From: Robiginitomaculum sp.
GTDB taxonomy: Bacteria; Pseudomonadota; Alphaproteobacteria; Caulobacterales; Maricaulaceae
Reading direction: 5' to 3'
Assembly (NCBI GenBank): GCA_026982415.1
Contig: JALSHE010000112.1
Span: forward strand, 1 to 39,920
DNA: 39,920 nucleotides
Each line of letters opens with the position of its first letter. Within the stretch, counting starts at the first letter, position 1. The notes beneath the pieces are model-generated. The model searched no databases. It was given only the letters and a program-made list of their open reading frames with translations, and was not told where the DNA came from. Shown in pieces: positions 25,797 to 32,887 of this stretch. The position numbers were made by a program, and so were the translations under genes.

Positions 25797-27436
25797 TGTC
25801 AACAGCAGGAATTAGCGCCAACAAATTGGAACTTTTGCAAATCGCCAAAGCGGTAGCCCAAGAAAAATCCATCGACAAAGAAATCGTCCTCAAAGCGATT
25901 GAAGAAGCTATCCAAAAAGCTGCCGGGCAACGCTACGGCGCTGAAAACGATATTCGTGCCAGCCTGAACCCGATCACTGGCGAGATGTCCCTTAAGCGTG
26001 TCATTACGGTTGTGGAAGAAGTTGAAAACGAATCGGCTCAGGTGGATTTGGTCACAGCCATGCTCGACAATCCCGATGCGGTTATCGGCACGACGTTCGA
26101 GACCCCCCTGCCCCCAATTGAATTTGGCCGTGTACAAAGCCAGATGGCCAAGCAAATTATCATGCAAAGCATCCGCGAAGCTGAACGCGCCCGCCAGTTC
26201 GACGAATACAAAACACGGGTCGGCGAAATCGTCTCTGGTATCGTCAAGCGGGTAGAATATGGTCATATCATTATGGACCTTGGCCGTACCGAAGCCATTA
26301 TTCGCCGCGAAGAAACTCTGCCCCGCGAAAATGTTAAAAGCGGGGACCGCTTGCGCGCCTATATTCTTGAAGTGCGCGAAGAACAACGCGGCTCGCAAAT
26401 CTTTCTGTCGCGCGCCTGCAACGAGTTTATGTCGGCCTTATTTGCCCAAGAAGTCCCCGAAGTTTACGAAGGTATTATCGAAATTGTCGCCGTAGCCCGT
26501 GACCCTGGTTCGCGCGCCAAAATTGGTGTGCGCACCTCTGATAACTCGGTTGACCCAGTTGGTGCCTGTGTGGGTATGCGCGGATCACGGGTTCAGGCGG
26601 TGGTTAACGAACTTCAAGGCGAACGTATTGACATTATTCCGTGGAACGACGATGCGGCGACCTTTATCGTCAATGCGCTCCAACCTGCCACGGTTACCAA
26701 GGTCGTTATGGACGAAGAAGAAAACCGTATTGAAGTTGTGGTGCCGGACGATCAATTATCCCTCGCCATTGGTCGCCGTGGTCAAAATGTCCGCCTCGCC
26801 TCGCAACTATCCGGTTGGGCCATCGACATTATGAACGAAGAACAAGAAAGCGAACGCCGCCAGAAAGAGTACAAAGAACGCTCGGAATTGTTTATCGAAG
26901 CGCTGGACGTGGACGAAATGATTGCGCAAGTTCTCATCGCCGAGAGCTTTACCAATCTCGAAGAAGTGGCCTATGTGGCACCGGAAGAAATATCGTCCAT
27001 CGAAGGTTTCGACGAATCGACGGCGACTGAGTTGCAAACTCGTGCCCGTGAATTCCTGGAGAAAACCGCTCGCGAGCAAGATGAAGCCCGCAAGGCGGCT
27101 GGTGTTGAAGACGATGTGTTGACCATTCCGGGCGTCACCTTGCCTATGGCTGTGGCCTTCGGCGAGAATGAAGTTAAAACCGTCGAAGACGTTGCGGGCC
27201 TCATCCCGGACGACTTGCGTGGTTATAACGAAATGATCGATGGCGAACGTGTCCACGAAGACGGTATATTAGAGAGCTTTGGTCTTTCTAATGACGTCGC
27301 CCAAGACATGATTATGCAAGCCCGTGTTTTGGCTGGCTGGATCAAACCAGAAGACTTAATCATCGAAACCGAGGAAGAAGAAGTGGTCGTGGACGAGAAT
27401 GCCACGCCAACAGCAGAGGATGTATTTGGTTCTTGA
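25796..27436 (+). CDS. nusA: Transcription termination/antitermination protein NusA
   Basis: NusA modulates pausing, termination and antitermination at RNA polymerase. The 546-residue protein includes an N-terminal polymerase-binding domain, an S1 domain near 'GEIVSGIVKRVEYGHIIMDLG', tandem KH domains with 'DPVGACVGMRGSRVQAVV' and 'LSLAIGRRGQNVRLASQL', and C-terminal acidic repeats with helix-hairpin-helix motifs ('EEISSIEGFDESTATELQ', 'LTIPGVTLPMAVAFG'). An ATG overlapping the rimP stop provides coupling; the end overlaps the next gene by 4 nt. Confidence 0.98.
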   Translation: MSTAGISANKLELLQIAKAVAQEKSIDKEIVLKAIEEAIQKAAGQRYGAENDIRASLNPITGEMSLKRVITVVEEVENESAQVDLVTAMLDNPDAVIGTTFETPLPPIEFGRVQSQMAKQIIMQSIREAERARQFDEYKTRVGEIVSGIVKRVEYGHIIMDLGRTEAIIRREETLPRENVKSGDRLRAYILEVREEQRGSQIFLSRACNEFMSALFAQEVPEVYEGIIEIVAVARDPGSRAKIGVRTSDNSVDPVGACVGMRGSRVQAVVNELQGERIDIIPWNDDAATFIVNALQPATVTKVVMDEEENRIEVVVPDDQLSLAIGRRGQNVRLASQLSGWAIDIMNEEQESERRQKEYKERSELFIEALDVDEMIAQVLIAESFTNLEEVAYVAPEEISSIEGFDESTATELQTRAREFLEKTAREQDEARKAAGVEDDVLTIPGVTLPMAVAFGENEVKTVEDVAGLIPDDLRGYNEMIDGERVHEDGILESFGLSNDVAQDMIMQARVLAGWIKPEDLIIETEEEEVVVDENATPTAEDVFGS

Positions 27437-28272
27437 GTACACAAGCCAACATAAACCCTGACGGTGATAGCCGCACCCCTCAAAGCGAAACCTTGGGTGC
27501 GGAAAACTCACCAAATAATTCGCCGGATAACGTCCATGCTGATGAGCCGCATGCGCGGCGGGGTCACAAGCCCCGTGAGCGCAAGGATATTGCGTCCGGC
27601 GAATTACGCGACCCGGCGGACATGTTGCGCTTGGGGTTTTCTCCGGACGGGTTGGTTGTCGCGGATATTTACGGCAAATTGCCCGGACGCGGGGCGTGGA
27701 TTGAGGCGACCCGTGCCTCCGTGGATAAAGCGATAAAAACGGGTGCATTTTCCCGCGCTGCAAAACGCAAAGTGATTGTGCCTAATAATTTCGCGGACAC
27801 AATTGAGGCCGGATTATCGGCGCGAGTTCTAGGTCTGCTCGGCATGGCAAAACGTGCGGGGCAGCTAGAGAGCGGTTTTGAGAATGTCCGCTCTTGCGCC
27901 CGTAGCGGCGAGATTGGTGTGCGCATCGAAGCCAGCGACGGTCAACCGGATGGGCGCTCAAAAATACGTGTGGTGGTCAAAGCTATCGCCAAAGAGTTGG
28001 AAGTGCCAATGCCGACCTTAATCGGTTGCTTTGACAGTACCAAACTAGGTCAGGTGATTGGCCGCGATAATATGGTGCATGCTTGTGTCCATAAGGGCAA
28101 GATGGCCAAAGCAATTACCCGCGAGATTGACCGCTTGGCTGGCTTTCGCGAACTGATACCAAATGAATGGCCAGATAGAGAACATGAGAATGAAAAAACA
28201 CCAGATCTTGCTCCTAAAACTAGGCCTGAAATTGAGCCGGAAACAAGCAGTGATATTGGTGGAGGAATTTAG
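27433..28272 (+). CDS. YlxR/RnpM-like domain fused to an L7Ae-like RNA-binding domain
   Basis: A 279-residue fusion of the YlxR (DUF448, RnpM) and YlxQ (L7Ae/L30e) small RNA-binding folds, as common in alphaproteobacteria. An N-terminal stretch of about 50 residues is low-complexity. YlxR-like signatures are 'LRLGFSPDGLVVADIYGKLPGRGAWIEA' and 'FSRAAKR'; the L7Ae-like part begins 'VLGLLGMAKRAGQLESGFENV'. The conserved N-terminal cysteine of YlxR proteins, usually in an 'R-x-C-I-x-T/S-G/R-E' motif, is absent here ('RKDIASGE'). The start is TTG, overlapping the nusA stop by 4 nt. In Bacillus, RnpM binds and modulates RNase P; whether that applies here is open. Confidence 0.88.
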   Translation: MSTQANINPDGDSRTPQSETLGAENSPNNSPDNVHADEPHARRGHKPRERKDIASGELRDPADMLRLGFSPDGLVVADIYGKLPGRGAWIEATRASVDKAIKTGAFSRAAKRKVIVPNNFADTIEAGLSARVLGLLGMAKRAGQLESGFENVRSCARSGEIGVRIEASDGQPDGRSKIRVVVKAIAKELEVPMPTLIGCFDSTKLGQVIGRDNMVHACVHKGKMAKAITREIDRLAGFRELIPNEWPDREHENEKTPDLAPKTRPEIEPETSSDIGGGI

Positions 28273-28300
28273 TTGCATGTGGGCAAAACCCCGCTAGTGT

Positions 28301-28358
28301 GCGCCCACTTTAGAATAATGAGTGTACCCGCGTTAGAATAGTGGGCGTGCCCACTTTT
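28301..28358 (+). promoter_or_regulatory. Competing inverted repeats between rnpM and infB
   Basis: The segment CGCCCACT (about 28302-28309) can pair with AGTGGGCG (28340-28347), and this second copy can instead pair with GCCCACT just after it (28349-28355), which is followed by TTTT. Only one hairpin can form at a time. A short repeat, TTAGAATA, occurs twice between them. A further CCCC/GGGG stem follows at 28365-28379. This may be an attenuator, an RNA-processing site, or decoration without function. Confidence 0.45.
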
Positions 28359-28437
28359 AAAAAACCCCTGATTTTGGGGAAACAACCTGCAAACGACGCC
28401 TTTATGAAGCACTCGTTTTATGGTATAGAGAGACGAT

Positions 28438-31023
28438 ATGAGTGATACAGAAGATAAAAAACCAGTACGCAAGCCAATGACCCTAGCCCCTAGGGGTGGT
28501 GGTAATGCGCGGTCAAATTTTTCCCAAGGTCGGACCAAGGCCGTGGTGGTTGAAAAGAAAAAACGCCGTTTGGTAAATGCACCGGGTGCGCCCGGTACGC
28601 CTGGCTCTTTGGGTGTTGCTGTACCGCCTACGCCGGAAGTAAAAGTTGATCACGATGCTATTGCTGCAAAGCGCATGGGTCTGTCCAAAGAGGAATATGT
28701 AAAACGCAAGCAAGCTGTGGGTAAAGCCCAAGCTGAAAAATCTGTGCGCGAACAAGCCCGCGCCGATGAGCGCAAAGCCCTCGCCGAGCGCGACGAAGCT
28801 GACCGCATCGCTGTAGCCGCCAGAAAAGAAGCGGAAGCTCTTGCTGCCGCTGAAGCTGCGCGTATTGCCAAAGAACAAAAAGCCGCCGCCGAAGCAGAGC
28901 GCCGTGCCGCACGCCCTATTGCTGGCGGACCTATCCGCAAAAAGCAGGCGCCAAACACTCCGGAGAAAGCTGCTACTGGTAAACCTACACCGTCCGCAGA
29001 TCCTACCGCGACAGTTCCAGATGCTTCTGCACTAGAGCGCGCTGGTGGCCGGATTAAAAAGGCCAAACCACAATACCAAAAACCGAACCGCTCACGCAAA
29101 AACGAGCCAACGCGTCGCCGTGGTAAATTAACTATTGTCAGCGCTCTAGCAGGCGACGAAGAGCGCCAACGCTCTCTCGCCTCTGTGAAACGCGCCCGCG
29201 AGCGCGAGAAACAGCGCCGTACCGGCGGTAGCAACGATAAAGACAAAGTTTACCGCGAAGTGGTCGTGCCTGAAACTATTACCGTAGCGGATCTCGCCAA
29301 CCGGATGTCCGAACGCACCTATGCCGTCATCAAGTATTTGATGGAACAAGGCGATATGTCCAAGGCCGATGATGTTTTAGATGCGGACACCGCCCAATTA
29401 ATCGTCGAAGATTTCGGCCACACGGTCAAACGTGTAGCGGAAAGCGACGCCGAAGCCGAAGCTTTCACCCCGACCGACGATACGGACGACGAGGCGGATA
29501 TGAAACCGCGCCCGCCGGTCATCGCCATTATGGGTCATGTTGATCACGGTAAAACCACGCTTCTTGATGCTCTGCGGACTACAGATGTAGCAGGCGGCGA
29601 AGCGGGCGGTATTACCCAGCATATTGGCGCTTATCAGCTTAAACTTAAATCTGGCGAGACCATTACGGTTCTCGACACACCAGGACATGCGGCTTTCTCT
29701 GCCATGCGGACACGCGGCGCGGCGGCGGTTGATATTGTAATTTTAGTGGTGGCAGCCGACGACGGTGTTATGCCACAAACTATCGAGAGCATTAAATACG
29801 CGCGGGCCGCAGGCACGCCGATTATTGTCGCTATCAATAAAATGGATGCGCCGGAAGCCAATCCCAAGAAAATAGAAGAAGACTTGTTGCGCCACGAGAT
29901 TATTACCGAGAGCATGTCTGGTGATGTGCAAACGGTACAGGTCTCAGCTCTCAAGAAAACCGGGTTGGACGATCTAGCCGAAGCCATTGTCAACCAAGCC
30001 GAGTTGATGGAACTAAAAGCCAATCCAAACCGCCGCGCAGACGGTCTTGTTATCGAATCCAAGGTCGCCAAAGGACGCGGCCCTGTTGCCACATTCCTGA
30101 TCAAACGCGGTACGTTGAAACGCGGCGACATCGTTGTGGCGGGCGAGCATTGGGGCAAAGTTAAAGCCATCATGAATGAGCGCGATGCCAGACTTAAGCA
30201 AGCAACACCCTCCGAACCCGTAGAAGTTCTCGGCATGGACGGCGCCCCAGCTCCGGGCGAAGCTTTCGCGGTTGTGCGCAAAGAATCTAAGGCACGGGAA
30301 ATTACCGAATACCGGAAGCGTCGCCGTAAACAATCCAATGCTGCGGGCCCGATTGACGCCGCTACGTCCATGGAACAAATGCTGGCTAAGCTTAAAGATA
30401 AAACAGTCGACGAAATGACCCTCTTGGTCAAAGCCGATGTTCAAGGTTCTGTGGAGGCCATTCGTTCGTCCGTCGAAGCTCTCGGCAATGAAGATGTCCG
30501 CGCCCGTGTAATTCACGGTGCTGCAGGCGGCATCAATGAAAGCGATGTCATGCTGGCTAAATCAGCTGGCGCGCCGATTATTGCCTTTAACGTCCGTGCT
30601 AACCGCCAAGCCAAAACTCTGGCCGAGCGAGAAGGCGTGGAAATCCGCTATTACTCGATCATTTATGAACTGCTCGACGATGTCAAAGGTGTGCTGGAAG
30701 GCATGCTGGCGCCGGAACGCAAAGAAACCTTCATCGGTTACGCAGAAGTCTTGCAAGTATTTGATATTTCCAAATTGGGCAATATTGCCGGCTGTAAAAT
30801 CACCGAAGGCAAGGTCGAACGCGGCGCAGGTGTGCGTCTGTTGCGCGATGATGTGGTTATTCACGAAGGCGAGTTGTCCACTCTGAAACGCTTTAAGGAT
30901 GAAGTTCAGAAAGTCGTCGCTGGCCAAGAATGCGGCATGGGCTTTGAGAAATATCACGACATCCGCAAAGGCGACATGATCGAGTGCTTCACGGTTGAGA
31001 TGTTGGATAGGACGCTGGATTAG
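28438..31023 (+). CDS. infB: Translation initiation factor IF-2
   Basis: IF-2 is the GTPase that delivers initiator tRNA to the 30S subunit. The 861-residue protein has a long Lys/Ala/Glu/Arg-rich N-terminal region, an IF2-N domain ('VVPETITVADLANRMSERTYAVIKYLMEQG'), and the G domain from about residue 360: G1 GHVDHGKT (366-373), G3 DTPGH, G4 NKMD and G5 SAL. C-terminal domains for fMet-tRNA binding end the protein ('GQECGMGFEKYHDIRKGDMIE'). The ATG is preceded by GAGAG. A REP-like element separates it from rbfA. Confidence 0.98.
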   Translation: MSDTEDKKPVRKPMTLAPRGGGNARSNFSQGRTKAVVVEKKKRRLVNAPGAPGTPGSLGVAVPPTPEVKVDHDAIAAKRMGLSKEEYVKRKQAVGKAQAEKSVREQARADERKALAERDEADRIAVAARKEAEALAAAEAARIAKEQKAAAEAERRAARPIAGGPIRKKQAPNTPEKAATGKPTPSADPTATVPDASALERAGGRIKKAKPQYQKPNRSRKNEPTRRRGKLTIVSALAGDEERQRSLASVKRAREREKQRRTGGSNDKDKVYREVVVPETITVADLANRMSERTYAVIKYLMEQGDMSKADDVLDADTAQLIVEDFGHTVKRVAESDAEAEAFTPTDDTDDEADMKPRPPVIAIMGHVDHGKTTLLDALRTTDVAGGEAGGITQHIGAYQLKLKSGETITVLDTPGHAAFSAMRTRGAAAVDIVILVVAADDGVMPQTIESIKYARAAGTPIIVAINKMDAPEANPKKIEEDLLRHEIITESMSGDVQTVQVSALKKTGLDDLAEAIVNQAELMELKANPNRRADGLVIESKVAKGRGPVATFLIKRGTLKRGDIVVAGEHWGKVKAIMNERDARLKQATPSEPVEVLGMDGAPAPGEAFAVVRKESKAREITEYRKRRRKQSNAAGPIDAATSMEQMLAKLKDKTVDEMTLLVKADVQGSVEAIRSSVEALGNEDVRARVIHGAAGGINESDVMLAKSAGAPIIAFNVRANRQAKTLAEREGVEIRYYSIIYELLDDVKGVLEGMLAPERKETFIGYAEVLQVFDISKLGNIAGCKITEGKVERGAGVRLLRDDVVIHEGELSTLKRFKDEVQKVVAGQECGMGFEKYHDIRKGDMIECFTVEMLDRTLD

Positions 31024-31032
31024 AGATAAACC

Positions 31033-31122
31033 TGTAGGGTGGATTAGGCTTCTTAGCCGTAATCCACCATAGGCACACACCGCACGGTGGATTACGCGCA
31101 AGAGGCGCTAATCCACCCTACA
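31033..31122. repeat. REP-like inverted pair (BIME-like) between infB and rbfA
   Basis: Two hairpin-forming units of the type GGTGGATTA...TAATCCACC sit head to head (31038-31068 and 31086-31117). The outer ends TGTAGGGTGGATTAG and CTAATCCACCCTACA are perfect 15-nt inverted repeats. The core is the widely distributed 'GGTGGATTACG..CTAATCCACC' palindromic repeat known from many proteobacterial genomes. No other copy was seen in this window. Elements like this may modulate 3'-end stability and are spread by REP-associated tyrosine transposases. Confidence 0.9.
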
Positions 31123-31143
31123 AAGACTATTTTTAAGAACAAA

Positions 31144-31569
31144 ATGAAAAAACAAGCTAAACAACCGAGCCAGAGACAACTCCAAGCGGGGGAACTTATC
31201 CGCCGGGCTTTGGTGGATATTATGGCGCGGGAAGATTTTCGTGACCCTGATTTAAAAGGTGTATCCATTACCGTATCCGAAGTCCGGGCTGCACCTGATT
31301 TGCGCACAGCAAGGGTCTATGCAGCACCGCTCGGCGGCAAGAACACACCGGAAGTTGTGGCAGCTCTTAACCGCTGCGCCAAATTCCTGCGCGGCAAGCT
31401 CGGGCGAGAACTGAAGATGCGCTCTACCCCGAGCCTACGGTTCGAGGTGGATACTACATTCGATGTGGCATCAGAAATGAACGCCCTCTTGGCCCGCCCC
31501 GAAATTGCCAGAGATTTGGGAAAAAGCGACTTAGGGAAAAACGATTTAGATAAAAGCGATCTGAATTGA
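31144..31569 (+). CDS. rbfA: Ribosome-binding factor A
   Basis: RbfA assists late 30S maturation, docking near helix 1 of 16S rRNA. The 141-residue protein has the KH-like core: 'QLQAGELIRRALVDIMAREDFRDPDL', 'VSITVSEVRAAPDLRTARVYAAPLG' and 'RSTPSLRFEVDTTFD'. The ATG at 31144 follows a REP-like element; the open frame extends into that element to 31087, but that extension is not plausible. The C-terminus ends in a short run of 'D-L-x-K-x' pentads, described as a separate finding. The usual downstream partner truB is absent. Confidence 0.96.
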   Translation: MKKQAKQPSQRQLQAGELIRRALVDIMAREDFRDPDLKGVSITVSEVRAAPDLRTARVYAAPLGGKNTPEVVAALNRCAKFLRGKLGRELKMRSTPSLRFEVDTTFDVASEMNALLARPEIARDLGKSDLGKNDLDKSDLN

Positions 31570-31602
31570 AAGATTTGAGGGAAAGCTATTAGGCTCCTTA
31601 AG

Positions 31603-31770
31603 GCTATCGCATATGCTAATTATGTTTGGTAAATTACGAGCAAATTAGGCATAATCCGTGGCCCATTGCGCCCCGCAAAGGCTGGCGGCAAGAGCGATTA
31701 AAATAATGTCACTTAGACTGCGATGAGCATTAGCCGCTCGCGGATTGGGAAGGTTGGATATGAGGAAGAT
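31603..31770 (-). pseudogene. Decayed N-terminal fragment of an ISAs1-family transposase
   Basis: On the minus strand, 31770 to 31648 reads IFLISNLPNPRAANAHRSLS followed by DIILIALAASLCGAQWATDYA, then a stop at 31645-31647 and FARNL. This matches the conserved start of ISAs1 (H-repeat) transposases, which read 'PDPRAANA-x-H-x-L-x-(D/E)-I-L-x-I-A-L-A-A-x-L-C-G-A' followed by 'D-x-A-x-F-A'. Only about 55 of the usual 370 or so residues remain, the rest toward rbfA is gone, and a stop interrupts it. It lies in the 266-nt gap between rbfA and folE and is the only mobile-element trace in this window. Confidence 0.8.
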
Positions 31771-31835
31771 GGCCTCTCTTCTTGGTCTGAGGATGTTGGA
31801 ATATTCCGAGCCGGGCCACGTACTGACTTGATGAA

Positions 31836-32387
31836 TTATCCTTCTATCAACCGGAAGAACTCCAAACGCGGTGCGGTCTCTAGGAAATGTCCGTCGAGGG
31901 CACTGGAAATCATTCTGTGCGGTGTCTGAATACCCCGCATGGTCATACAGAGATGCTCACCTTTGGCGTAGACGGCGACATCATTCGTGCCTAATATGGC
32001 GCGCACTTCCCCCGATATATCCGACACGAGTTGCTCTTGCAGTGTCAATTTATGGGCATGTTTGTGAGCGATGCGGGCGAATTTAGAGAGGCCAAGCACC
32101 TTGTCGCTGGCGATATAGGCGATAGATACATCACACCAAAACGGCAACATATGGTGCTCGCACATAGACCAGATACGCATACCCGTGACACAAACCATCT
32201 GATTATGTTTGACCGCACTAAATGTGGTATCGAGTTTACCGGGTTCGTATTCAATAAATTCGCGCCAAAAATTGGCGATGCGGCGTGGTGTTTCCTTGAG
32301 GCCCTCCCGGTCAGGGTCATCCCCAAGCGCTATCAAAAGCTCTCGCACCAATGATTTAATCTTGGCATGGTCTATTTTCTTGCTCAT
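31836..32387 (-). CDS. folE: GTP cyclohydrolase I
   Basis: FolE opens the imidazole ring of GTP to give dihydroneopterin triphosphate, the entry to folate synthesis. The 183-residue protein keeps the zinc ligands Cys76, His79 and Cys147 ('MCEHHMLPF', 'EHLCMTMRG') and the GTP-binding 'VLGLSKFARI' and 'HKHAHKLTLQEQL' motifs. It is encoded immediately after the DUF1499 gene (1-nt overlap TAATG), suggesting co-translation. The gene has no known link to DUF1499. Confidence 0.97.
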   Translation of the reverse strand: MSKKIDHAKIKSLVRELLIALGDDPDREGLKETPRRIANFWREFIEYEPGKLDTTFSAVKHNQMVCVTGMRIWSMCEHHMLPFWCDVSIAYIASDKVLGLSKFARIAHKHAHKLTLQEQLVSDISGEVRAILGTNDVAVYAKGEHLCMTMRGIQTPHRMISSALDGHFLETAPRLEFFRLIEG

Positions 32388-32836
32388 TATTTATCCTGAT
32401 AATCTTGATTGAGTGCGGCACGAATCGCCTCAACTCTAGTCCTATTTACGCCGTTATCCGAATACCCTACGCGCGAAGCAGAACGGATTTGAACACGGCC
32501 ATCGCCGAGGCGAACCTCTACATCATCAACAAATTTGAAAATGCCGGAGGTAAATTCTGCAGACACATAGTTGTCTTGGGAACTGGTAATGGCTCCGCCG
32601 AGAGATACAATGGCGGCTTTCACATTATCCAAAGAATTGGCGGCCAATGGCTTCACCTTTACTTCATCCGGCGTCCCGTCTTCGCTATTGACACAATTGG
32701 GTTTGCCAGAACATGGTGCCAACCTGCCGTCGACCAAACCAATTGCCGAACCATTTTGTGATTTTTTGCCGAGTAAGAAAAATGCGATCATAACGAATGC
32801 TACCGATCCAATAATTATATAAGCTGCGAATTTCAT
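32387..32836 (-). CDS. DUF1499 family protein
   Basis: A 149-residue protein with an N-terminal membrane segment (residues 4-22) and the conserved domain that includes 'APCSGKPNCVNSEDG', with a pair of cysteines, and 'RSASRVGYSDNGVNRTRVEAIRAAL' near the end. It is a DUF1499 member, a family of unknown function widespread in proteobacteria and plastid-containing organisms. A periplasmic or membrane-bound location is likely. It is translationally coupled to folE. Confidence 0.88.
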   Translation of the reverse strand: MKFAAYIIIGSVAFVMIAFFLLGKKSQNGSAIGLVDGRLAPCSGKPNCVNSEDGTPDEVKVKPLAANSLDNVKAAIVSLGGAITSSQDNYVSAEFTSGIFKFVDDVEVRLGDGRVQIRSASRVGYSDNGVNRTRVEAIRAALNQDYQDK

Positions 32837-32887
32837 GTGGTGTCCCTAATGTGTTTTCGCCAACTTATACCAAATGCACACAAAACC

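Noticed and set aside
31087-31143. N-terminal extension of rbfA to 31087
   Set aside because: The extension reads through the REP-like repeat, and the ATG at 31144 gives the family-standard start.
31723-31929. Plus-strand frame of 68 codons starting MSISRSRIG
   Set aside because: It is the antisense of the ISAs1 remnant and the folE end. The minus strand carries the recognisable protein signal.
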